Source: Nocardia terpenica (GTDB lineage: Bacteria; Actinomycetota; Actinomycetes; Mycobacteriales; Mycobacteriaceae). Taken from it: a stretch of DNA of 64,000 bases. Positions 34,811 to 42,267 of the stretch are shown here, piece by piece (the stretch's first letter is position 1; each line of letters starts with the position of its first letter). The stretch spans positions 806,001-870,000 of the forward strand of contig NZ_JABMCZ010000005.1 of assembly GCF_013186535.1 (NCBI RefSeq), given 5' to 3'. The notes under the pieces are model-generated. The model was not told the origin of the DNA. It made no database searches and was given only the letters and a program-made list of their open reading frames with translations. Both the position numbers and the translations under genes were made by a program.

Positions 34811-35569
34811 GTGCGCGACTGGGATTTGATTACCACGGGACACAGCGATGCGATGGTGCGTCGCAGCCCCGACGGCCGAAGTTATGCGAAGACCGCCTCC
34901 CGGCCCGCGGCGCTGGCCGAGCTCGAAGACGAGTGTGACCGGCTGATGTGGCTGAGCACGATGTCGGTTGGTGCGCCGCGGGTGCTCGATTGGGGTGAGT
35001 GCGATGGCTCGGCGACGATGGTTACGTCGGCATTGCATGGGATACCGGCGAGTGCGGTCTCGTCGGCCGAAGCGCGCACAGCGGTTCAGGGGATCGTGGC
35101 GTTTCTCGGGTCGCTGCACGCGATTGCGGTGCGCGAGTGTCCGTTCGACCGGCGGCTCGAGGTGACGACCGCGTTGGCGGCGGCGAATGTGACGGCAGGT
35201 CTGGTCGACGAGGACGACTTCGATGAGGAGCGGCGTGGCGATACCGCGGATCAGCTCCTGATCCGGCTGCTGGCCGACCGGGGTCGGGCCGAGGCTCTGG
35301 AGCACAGCGATCTGGCGGTCTGCCACGGCGACTTCTGCCTGCCCAATGTGCTGCTCGATCCCGACACCCTCACGGTGACAGGGATTCTCGATGTCGGCCG
35401 CCTGGGTATCGCCGATCGCCACCTCGATGTAGCGCTTCTGACCCGCTCGATGTCCGCCATCGATCTCAATCCGGGCTACGGGCCTGAGTTGTCGGCGTGG
35501 GTCCGCGAACAGACGAACGCCGACCCCTGGCGCATCGAGTACTACCGCCTGCTCGACGAGTTCTTCTGA
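34811..35569 (+). CDS. APH(3'')-like aminoglycoside phosphotransferase
   Basis: A 252-aa kinase of the APH family that phosphorylates an aminoglycoside hydroxyl. His172, Asp174 and Asn179 of HGDFCLPN form the catalytic loop, and Asp194 in DVGRLG binds the metal. The N-lobe (DECDRLMWL, GIPASAV) and the CPFDRRL segment are closest to APH(3'') StrA-type enzymes, so streptomycin is the best-guess substrate. No mobile element flanks it and base composition matches the surroundings, so it looks chromosomal. GTG 34811 is weakly supported, the next start being far inside the N-lobe. Confidence 0.82.
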   Translation: MRDWDLITTGHSDAMVRRSPDGRSYAKTASRPAALAELEDECDRLMWLSTMSVGAPRVLDWGECDGSATMVTSALHGIPASAVSSAEARTAVQGIVAFLGSLHAIAVRECPFDRRLEVTTALAAANVTAGLVDEDDFDEERRGDTADQLLIRLLADRGRAEALEHSDLAVCHGDFCLPNVLLDPDTLTVTGILDVGRLGIADRHLDVALLTRSMSAIDLNPGYGPELSAWVREQTNADPWRIEYYRLLDEFF

Positions 35570-35608
35570 CGATCCGAGATTGCCAGCGAGACAATACGTT
35601 TCGGCAAA

Positions 35609-37021
35609 TCAGAGTGCCGGTCGCGTCTCCGCGTACCGCGTGGCCGATTCGAATATGTTGCCTATCTGGAGAACCGAGAGATCGGCGCGGTGCGGGCCGA
35701 CTATTTGGAGGCCGATCGGAAGCCCGGTGGGCGTGAATCCGGCTGGGACGGACAGGGATGGGCAGCCGGTCGCGGAGATGAAGTAGGACGAGCGCATCCA
35801 GTCCAGGTAGTGATGCATTGGGGTGCTGGCGATTTCGGTGGGGTATTCGAGGTCGATATCGAAAGGCGGTACCTGACTCACGGGCAGCAGGAGGGCGTCG
35901 TAATGGTCGAAGAACTCTCGTACCCGGTGAAACAGGTTGGTGTGCAACAGTTCTGCCGTGGCGAGGTCTGCCTCGGTCAGGGTTCGTCCGGCTTCGATAT
36001 TGGCGGCCAGTGCGGGTTTGAACAGGTCGGGCCGCTGGTCCAGCCAGGTGCCCAGCGCCAGGTTGAACTGCCAGGCTCGGAGGGTGCGGAAGATCTCTTC
36101 GGCGCCGGACAGGTCGGGGCAGTCCCGGTCGACGGTGGCGCCGAGGTCGGTGAAGACCGCGACCGCCGGTTCGAGGACCGCGGTCACCTGCGGGTCGACC
36201 GGAACCGTTCCGCCGAGGTCCGGGGACCAGGCCAGGCGCAGGCCGGTCGGGTCGCGATCGAGTGGGACGTCGAAGGCGGCGCCCGGGGTCTCGAGGGAGA
36301 TGGGGTCGCGCGGGTCGGGACCGGCGATGGCCGACAGGAGCAGGGCGGCGTCGGCGACGCTGCGGGCCATCGGGCCGCCGACCGACATCGTCTGCCAGGC
36401 CGCCTGATTCGGCCAGGACGGGACCCGGCCGGGGGACGGGCGGAAGCCGACGACATTGCAGAACGAGGCGGGGTTGCGCAGCGAGCCACCCATATCGCTG
36501 CCGTCGGCGAGCGGATGCATTCCGCAGGCCAGCGCGGCCGCCGCGCCACCGCTGCTGCCGCCCGCCGACCTGCCGAGATCGTACGGATTGCGGGTGACGC
36601 CGAACACCTCGTTGAAAGTGTGTGACCCGGCACCGAATTCGGGCACATTCGTCATCCCGATCGTGATCGCCCCGGCCGCGTGCATGCGCTCGACGATCAG
36701 CGAGTCCTGGTCGGGCACATTGTCCGCCAGCAGCCGAGAGCCGTAAGTCGTGCGCACTCCGGCCACATCGTGTAAATCCTTGTGCGCGATGGGAAGTCCG
36801 TGCAGCGGCCCGACCGCCCGGCCCGCGGCGAACTGCTCATCGGCCTTGCGGGCCCGATCCAATGCCTGCTCACCGAGCACGGTGACAATGGCATTCACCG
36901 TCGGATTGACGCGCTCGATCCGATCGAGGTGCGCCGACACGACCTCACGTGCCGACAGCTCCCCGACCCCGATCAGCCGAGCCAGCTCTCGCGCTGACAT
37001 GAAACAGATTTCGGAGGACAT
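35609..37021 (-). CDS. Amidase signature family hydrolase (second copy)
   Basis: A 470-aa amidase. The catalytic Lys is in IAHKDL near residue 80, the cis-Ser in AGGSSGG near 155 and the nucleophile in DMGGSLRNP near 180, which is closer to the canonical GGSxRxPA than the cluster 1 amidase. Such enzymes hydrolyse small amides or take part in glutamine amidotransfer. The same length and family as the 8,086-9,498 protein, but clearly different sequence, so not a recent duplicate. GGAAGG is six bases before ATG 37021. It is divergent from the P1 peptidase gene. Confidence 0.87.
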   Translation of the reverse strand: MSSEICFMSARELARLIGVGELSAREVVSAHLDRIERVNPTVNAIVTVLGEQALDRARKADEQFAAGRAVGPLHGLPIAHKDLHDVAGVRTTYGSRLLADNVPDQDSLIVERMHAAGAITIGMTNVPEFGAGSHTFNEVFGVTRNPYDLGRSAGGSSGGAAAALACGMHPLADGSDMGGSLRNPASFCNVVGFRPSPGRVPSWPNQAAWQTMSVGGPMARSVADAALLLSAIAGPDPRDPISLETPGAAFDVPLDRDPTGLRLAWSPDLGGTVPVDPQVTAVLEPAVAVFTDLGATVDRDCPDLSGAEEIFRTLRAWQFNLALGTWLDQRPDLFKPALAANIEAGRTLTEADLATAELLHTNLFHRVREFFDHYDALLLPVSQVPPFDIDLEYPTEIASTPMHHYLDWMRSSYFISATGCPSLSVPAGFTPTGLPIGLQIVGPHRADLSVLQIGNIFESATRYAETRPAL

Positions 37022-37164
37022 CCGCTACCTTCCTTCCTCGAACATCCTCCGATCATGCCTGCCTCGAGGTCCCTCCGATCTTGAATTTCTCGGAGATCAA
37101 CGAACGGACCGAATGCCGTGCGAATGCTTGACTTTGCGCGTCGGCCGACTGAAAGGATGACATC

Positions 37165-38295
37165 ATGACCGAACCGCACTCGTTCGCCCCCGATGGACGG
37201 CCCAGGGCGCGCGCCCTCGGCATCGCCCCCGACGGCACTCCCGGCCCGTGGAACGCCATCACCGATGTGGCCGGGGTCGAGGTGGGGTACCGGACGCTGA
37301 TCGAGGGGGACGGGCCGTTGCGGGTGGGCGCCGGGCCGGTCCGCACCGGGGTGACCGCGATCCTGCCGCGCGGCCGGTCCGGGCGCGGGCGGCCCTGCGC
37401 GGCGGGCCGCTACACGCTCAACGGAAACGGCGAAATGACCGGCACCGCATGGATAGACGAGGTCGGCCAGCTGACGACGCCCATCACCATCTCCAACACC
37501 CACGCCGTCGGCGCCTGCCACACCGGCACGGTGCGGTGGATCAACGAGACCGACCCGGCCCCGGAGTGGATGCTGCCGGTCTGCGCGGAGACCTTCGACG
37601 GTTACCTCAACGACATCAACGGTGGGCACGTCGTCCCGGAACACGTTGTCGCGGCGTTGAATTCGGCTCGCTCCGGGCCGGTGGAGGAGGGCTCGGTCGG
37701 CGGCGGCACCGGAATGATGTGCTATGGCTTCAAGGGCGGCAACGGCACCGCGTCCCGGCTGGTCGAATTCGGCTCGCGCACCTACACGGTCGGCGTATTC
37801 CTCCAGGCGAATTTCGGCTCCCGACGCGAGCTGACAATCCGCGGCCGCCACATCGGCAACCGACTCGAGGTGAGCAACACGCAAGAATCCACCGCACCGG
37901 CCGGAGCGGGTTCGGTCATCGTCATCGTCGCGACCGACGCCCCCCTCGACCCCCTCCAGTGCACCGCCATGTCCCGCCGAGTCCCCTTCGGCCTGGCCCG
38001 AACCGGCGCCACCGGCAGCCACTTCTCCGGCGACCTGTTCCTTACCTTCTCCACCGCCAACGACCGCCCCTCCGACACGGTCTTCCCATCCGGCGCCCCC
38101 ACCGACCTCGTAACCACCACCAGACTGCCGTGGAACCGCATGGACCCGATGTACACCGCGGTAGCGGAGGCGGTCGAAGAGGCCGTACTGAACGCCCTGA
38201 TCGTGAACACGAGCATGACCGGCAGAGACGGACACTACGCCCCCGCACTTCCCCACAACCAGCTGAAGACGTTGCTGACGAACGGATCCCGATAA
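37165..38295 (+). CDS. P1-family (DmpA/BapA-like) aminopeptidase
   Basis: A 376-aa serine N-terminal-nucleophile hydrolase of family S58. Members cleave themselves before a serine and then hydrolyse D-Ala amides or beta-alanyl peptides. Here the region around residue 280 is SHFSGDLFLTFSTAN; the site is usually NGSGD, so Phe replaces the Gly in front of the nucleophile. Upstream NTHAVGACHTG and GSVGGGTGMMCYGFKGG segments are family hallmarks. GAAAGGATG precedes the ATG. It is divergent from an amidase gene, which suggests a shared amide- or peptide-breakdown role. Autoprocessing is not shown by sequence. Confidence 0.82.
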   Translation: MTEPHSFAPDGRPRARALGIAPDGTPGPWNAITDVAGVEVGYRTLIEGDGPLRVGAGPVRTGVTAILPRGRSGRGRPCAAGRYTLNGNGEMTGTAWIDEVGQLTTPITISNTHAVGACHTGTVRWINETDPAPEWMLPVCAETFDGYLNDINGGHVVPEHVVAALNSARSGPVEEGSVGGGTGMMCYGFKGGNGTASRLVEFGSRTYTVGVFLQANFGSRRELTIRGRHIGNRLEVSNTQESTAPAGAGSVIVIVATDAPLDPLQCTAMSRRVPFGLARTGATGSHFSGDLFLTFSTANDRPSDTVFPSGAPTDLVTTTRLPWNRMDPMYTAVAEAVEEAVLNALIVNTSMTGRDGHYAPALPHNQLKTLLTNGSR

Positions 38296-38333
38296 CCGTC
38301 CCAGAACTCATGCACACCGCTCGGCCCCTCCTC

Positions 38334-38364
38334 TTGAACCTGACGTGACGTCAGGTCTTAGCGT
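38334..38364 (+). promoter_or_regulatory. MerR-type promoter with 19-bp spacer and dyad
   Basis: TTGAAC (38334-38339) and TAGCGT (38359-38364) are 19 bases apart, the over-long spacing MerR regulators correct by twisting DNA. The spacer holds a perfect inverted repeat, ACCTGACG-TGA-CGTCAGGT, at 38338-38356. It lies 28 bases before the MerR gene, so autoregulation is expected. Confidence 0.85.
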
Positions 38365-38392
38365 GGGTGGTGCACATCGGTAGGAGGGCGCG

Positions 38393-39001
38393 TTGGCCGA
38401 GCGGGTATGGCGGGTCGGGGAGCTGGCCCGGGAAACGGGTGTGACGGTGCGGGCGTTGCACCATTACGACCGGATCGGGCTGTTGGTGCCGTCGTCGCGG
38501 ACATCGGGCGGACATCGGTGCTATACCCAGGCCGATGTCCGGCGGCTGCATCGCATTGTGGCCTTGCGGGGCTTCGGGTTTCCGCTCGAGGACATCGCGG
38601 CTGTCCTGCACGCCGAACCCGACCAGGACCCACGCGACCTCATACAGCAGCAGCTGGCGCTCGTCGATGAACGCATCACGCGGGCGACCGGACTGCGGGA
38701 CCGCCTGCTCGGTGTGCTCGACGGCCTCGACCGCGCGGCCGAACCGTCGACGTCGGAGTTCCTACGATTGATAGAGGAGACCATTACTATGAGTCGACCA
38801 TTGACTCCAGCGGAATTCGCTCGGCTGACGCGGCAACGCGAAGAATACGCACGGCAGTCGAGTGCGGAAGAGCTTGCGGCACTGGCGAAACGGCGTGCGG
38901 ATGCCTTCGCGGCGATGACCCCGGCCGAACGTGAGCGGCTGCGAGCCGAACGCGCACAGATGATTCCGCCCGGCGCCGAGACCGCTGGCGGAGACCGCTG
39001 A
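38393..39001 (+). CDS. MerR-family regulator
   Basis: A 202-aa protein from TTG 38393, which has TAGGAGG six bases upstream. Residues 5-73 are the MerR winged helix (VGELARETGVTVRALHHYDRIGLLVPS), followed by a long dimerisation helix and a C-terminal tail that looks like a helical effector domain without clear metal cysteines (no CxxC or CxxxxxxxxC), so a small organic ligand is more likely than a metal. The tail contains a repeat of TPAEFARLTRQREEYARQ and TPAERERLRAERAQM. Its own promoter is the 19-bp spacer type just upstream. Other targets are not obvious; the gene seems to stand alone. Confidence 0.87.
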   Translation: MAERVWRVGELARETGVTVRALHHYDRIGLLVPSSRTSGGHRCYTQADVRRLHRIVALRGFGFPLEDIAAVLHAEPDQDPRDLIQQQLALVDERITRATGLRDRLLGVLDGLDRAAEPSTSEFLRLIEETITMSRPLTPAEFARLTRQREEYARQSSAEELAALAKRRADAFAAMTPAERERLRAERAQMIPPGAETAGGDR

Positions 39002-39169
39002 CCGATGCCTTCACCAGTCCCGGGCAAGTGACTGCTCGTTCGGTTGTGCGGCGTGGGATTGAACCCGTTCGGACATACTCGGCTATCGCTTGGTAATGGT
39101 TATCGGAATTGCTTTCGCCGGTGGCGAACTCACCTCGGTCGGCAACTAATGATCGACACAATGAAGCCC

Positions 39170-39609
39170 ATGCGGGTTCTCGTTTTCGGTGGGACGTCGT
39201 TTCTTTCCGCACAGATAGCCCGTGAGGCGGTGGCGCGTGGGCATGAGGTGGTCTGTGCGGCGCGTGGTTTGTCCGGGTCGGTGCCGGAGGGTGCTCGTTT
39301 TGTTCGTGTTGATCGGGATTGTGTCGGTGCTGTCGAGGTACCGCGGCGGGGGTCGATCCGTGGGCCGGACCGAGGTCACTGCCGCTCTGGCTACCCGTCG
39401 ACGGCTACGGGCTCGTCGCGCACGACCCCACGCCCGCCCGCACGGCCGGGCCGACGCCCCGCGCCGTGGCCGACACCCTGCACGCCACCTTGGCCCACGA
39501 ACGCGCCCGTGGCCTCGACCGACCCCGCAAAGCCGGGTTGACCTCCGCCGAAGAACGGGAGCTACTCGACCACCATCGGCGGCCGCCGGCGGAAGCGCAC
39601 CACCCGTAG
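39170..39609 (+). pseudogene. Remnant of an NAD-dependent epimerase/dehydratase
   Basis: Frame one gives about 60 residues of a Rossmann N-terminus, MRVLVFGGTSFLSAQIAREA to near 39345. A different frame then gives an epimerase C-terminus from about 39345 to 39609: WLPVDGYGLVAHD and LTSAEERELLDHH. An intact relative is about 320-340 aa, so roughly 200 residues are missing, with a frame change at the junction. No ribosome site is visible before the ATG. It looks like an internal-deletion pseudogene. Confidence 0.7.
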
Positions 39610-39767
39610 CCCGAGAAACGTCGACCGCGCCATCTGATCGTTTGTCCGACAACGTATTCTGCGGGACGGCTCGGGCATCCGATGTTGCCGATTCGCAGAC
39701 AGTGAACGGTGTGTAGCGGTACCAATGAATGGCTTGTCAGGATCAGCGAGGATCTCGAGGAGATGCC

Positions 39768-40568
39768 GTGCCGAAGCTCGGCCGCGTACCTGAAGGAATC
39801 GAGCCGTCCAAACCGAATGCTGCCCGGGTATACAACTATCTGTTGGGCGGCAGAGACAACTACGAGGTGGACCGGGCCTTCGCCGAGCGCATGCTCGCGG
39901 TCGCGCAGCACAGCTGGATCATTGCCCGGCTCGGCCGCCTGTTTCTGCTGCATGCCGTGCGGCTTGCCGCCGAAGCGGGCGTGCGCCAATTCATCGATCT
40001 CGGTGCGGGCCTGCCGACCTCACCCAATGTGCACGAGGTGGCGCAGAAGGTCGACCCCGCGGCGCGAGCGGTCTACATCGACTACGACCCGGTCGTGCAC
40101 GCCCACGCCAACGCCTACCTCGACGGTGTACCCGGCGTGACACCGATGCTGGCCGATATCCGCCGCCCGCACGACATCATCGATCGACTGCGCGCCGACG
40201 CACTGATCGACTTCACCGAACCGGTCGCGGCTCTGCTCGTCGGCGTCCTCCACCACGTCATGGACGACGAACACCCGGCCGAGATCATCACACGCTTCCG
40301 GGACGCGATGGCGACCGGAAGCTATCTGGTCTTCACCCACCCGTCCACCGACATCGCCCCCGCCGACTACCAGCAGCTGTCCCACTACACCGCGGGCAGC
40401 TCATGCCAATTCGTCTGCCGCTCCCCGGCCGAGGTGACCCGCTGGTTCGACGGATTCGACTTCATCGGCCGCGGCGTGATCCCCATCCAACACTGGCTCG
40501 ACAACAACACCCTCGTCACCCACCCGACCTGGCTGGGCGGCATCTGCCGCAAACCCCCAACCATGTAG
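39768..40568 (+). CDS. DUF574 SAM-dependent methyltransferase
   Basis: A 266-aa member of the actinobacterial DUF574 family (SAM_MT). Signature pieces are PSKPNAARVYNYLLGGRDNYEVDR near the N-terminus, FIDLGAGLPTSPNVHEVA near residue 85, VYIDYDPVV near 110 and HHVMDDEHP near 165. The methyl acceptor is unknown; such genes are present in many copies in Nocardia and Streptomyces, often near XRE regulators. GTG 39768 is chosen because GAGGAG lies five bases upstream; the frame is open from 39729. Confidence 0.85.
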   Translation: MPKLGRVPEGIEPSKPNAARVYNYLLGGRDNYEVDRAFAERMLAVAQHSWIIARLGRLFLLHAVRLAAEAGVRQFIDLGAGLPTSPNVHEVAQKVDPAARAVYIDYDPVVHAHANAYLDGVPGVTPMLADIRRPHDIIDRLRADALIDFTEPVAALLVGVLHHVMDDEHPAEIITRFRDAMATGSYLVFTHPSTDIAPADYQQLSHYTAGSSCQFVCRSPAEVTRWFDGFDFIGRGVIPIQHWLDNNTLVTHPTWLGGICRKPPTM

Positions 40569-40642
40569 ACGTGATCCCCTCGGCTCCGACGTCTCGGGTA
40601 AGGATGGGTCAGCCGGGCGCATCCGGGAGCGAAGGAGCAGAG

Positions 40643-41035
40643 ATGAAGTACGTGATCTTGATTCACTCCAACCCGCAGCCGTGGGGGCACCCGACCGGTG
40701 ATTATCTGCCCGAGTTCCAGGCATTGCCGGAAGCGGAGCGGGCGCGGATGGGGGCGGATTTCGAGGCGTTGCTCGAGGAGATGCGGGAGAAGGGGGAGTT
40801 GGTGACGGGCGAGGCGCTGGGGGCGCCCGAGTCGGCGCGGCTGTATCGGTGGGGTGATGGGGAGCCGCTGGTTACCGATGGGCCGTATTCGGAGGCCAAG
40901 GAGCATTTGGCGGGGTTGTTCCTCATCGATGTCGAGGATCGTGTGCGAGCGGAGGAGATCGCCGCGCGGTTCGCGGGGCCGGGTGAGACGGTCGAGTTGC
41001 GGCCGACCATGTGGCCGGGTGGCGGGGACGAGTGA
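40643..41035 (+). CDS. DGPF/YCII-domain protein, partner of an ECF42 sigma factor
   Basis: A 130-aa protein with the YCII-related fold and the DGPYSEAKE motif near residue 72. In ECF42 loci a DGPF-domain protein is encoded beside the sigma factor and can modulate it; it replaces the usual anti-sigma factor. GAAGGAG precedes ATG 40643, and its stop overlaps the GTG of the sigma gene (GTGA), so the two are translated together. No membrane segment is present, so the signal is probably cytoplasmic. Confidence 0.85.
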   Translation: MKYVILIHSNPQPWGHPTGDYLPEFQALPEAERARMGADFEALLEEMREKGELVTGEALGAPESARLYRWGDGEPLVTDGPYSEAKEHLAGLFLIDVEDRVRAEEIAARFAGPGETVELRPTMWPGGGDE

Positions 41036-42267
41036 AAACCGGGGTGGTGGAGGATGTGTGGCGGCGGGAGTCGCCGCATGTTCTCGCCGCTCTGCTGCGC
41101 AGGCATGGCGATCTCGGGGATTGCGAGGATGCCGCGCAGGAGGCGGCCGAGGCGGCGGCGGTGCGGTGGTATCGCGATGGTGTCCCGGACAATCCGCGTG
41201 GGTGGCTGATTACGGTGGCGTCGCGTCGATTGATCGATCGGGTGCGGGCCGATCGTGCCCGCGCCGGGCGGGAGGTGGCGGTCGCCGCTGTCCGGCCGGG
41301 AGACGCGCATCTCGCGCCGCCCGCGGATCAGGGGGTCGACGAGGGCGATGACACCCTGCGATTGCTGCTGCTGTGCTGTCATCCGAGCCTGAGCCGCTCC
41401 TCGCAGGTCGCATTGACCCTGCACGCCGTGTGTGGTGTGAGGACCGGTCAGATCGCCGCCGCCTATCTCGTTCCGGAACGCACTATGGCGCAACGCCTTA
41501 CCCGTGCGCGGGCGACGCTGCGGGCGGCGGGTGCGGTGTTCGAGCTTCCCGGCGACGCCGATCTGCCCGCCCGCATCGCCGCCGTGCTCGATGTCTGCCA
41601 CCTCTTGTTCACCGCCGGGCATACCCGTTCCGACGGTGGCGCGCTGCTGGATTCGAGCCTGACCGGCGAGGCCATCCGCCTCACTCGGCAATTGCACGCG
41701 GCGATACCCGAGCACGACGAGATCGCGGGCGCGCTGGCTCTCATGCTGGTCACCCATGCTCGCGCGGCGGCCCGTACCGCGGACGGCACCCTGGTGCCGC
41801 TGGCCGAGCAGGATCGTTCGCGCTGGGATCGTGCGGCGATCGCGGAGGGCGTCGCACTGCTGGAGCGGGTGCTGCCGCGCGGGCATGTGGGACGGTTTCA
41901 GGTGCAGGCGGCGATCGCCGCCGTGCACGCGGAGGCCGCGACCTGGGCGGACACCGACTGGCGGCAGATCGCCGTGCTGTACGCCATGCTCGATCGGATC
42001 GCGCCGGGTCCGGTGGTGACCCTCAATCGCGCGGTCGCCGTCGGGATGGCATTCGGCCCGGAGCAGGGGCTGGCCCTGATCGCGCCGCTGCTGGACGACC
42101 CGTCGATGCGCCGTCATCACCGCACCCACGCGGTGCGGGCCCATCTGCTGGAGATGTGTGGCGACGCGGCCGGTGCCGTCGAAAGCTACCGGCGCGCGGC
42201 ACAACTCACCGCCAGCGTCCCGGAACAGCGCTACCTCAACGATCGTGTGGCTCGCCTCGGCCCGTGA
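41032..42267 (+). CDS. ECF42-type RNA polymerase sigma factor
   Basis: A 411-aa extracytoplasmic-function sigma factor with a long C-terminal extension. Region 2 (residues about 10-75: VLAALLRRHGDLGDCEDAAQEA, WLITVASRRLIDR) and region 4 (about 105-160: LTLHAVCGVRTGQIAAAYLVPERTMAQRLTRAR) are followed by about 240 residues of helical repeats with TPR character (TWADTDWRQIAVLYAML), typical of the ECF42 group. No anti-sigma gene is present; the coupled DGPF protein is the likely partner. The last 32 bases overlap the 3' end of the giant NRPS gene on the other strand. Confidence 0.88.
   Translation: MKTGVVEDVWRRESPHVLAALLRRHGDLGDCEDAAQEAAEAAAVRWYRDGVPDNPRGWLITVASRRLIDRVRADRARAGREVAVAAVRPGDAHLAPPADQGVDEGDDTLRLLLLCCHPSLSRSSQVALTLHAVCGVRTGQIAAAYLVPERTMAQRLTRARATLRAAGAVFELPGDADLPARIAAVLDVCHLLFTAGHTRSDGGALLDSSLTGEAIRLTRQLHAAIPEHDEIAGALALMLVTHARAAARTADGTLVPLAEQDRSRWDRAAIAEGVALLERVLPRGHVGRFQVQAAIAAVHAEAATWADTDWRQIAVLYAMLDRIAPGPVVTLNRAVAVGMAFGPEQGLALIAPLLDDPSMRRHHRTHAVRAHLLEMCGDAAGAVESYRRAAQLTASVPEQRYLNDRVARLGP

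Noticed and set aside
34811..35569. Resistance island
   Set aside because: No transposase, integrase, terminal repeats or base-composition shift flanks the kinase gene.
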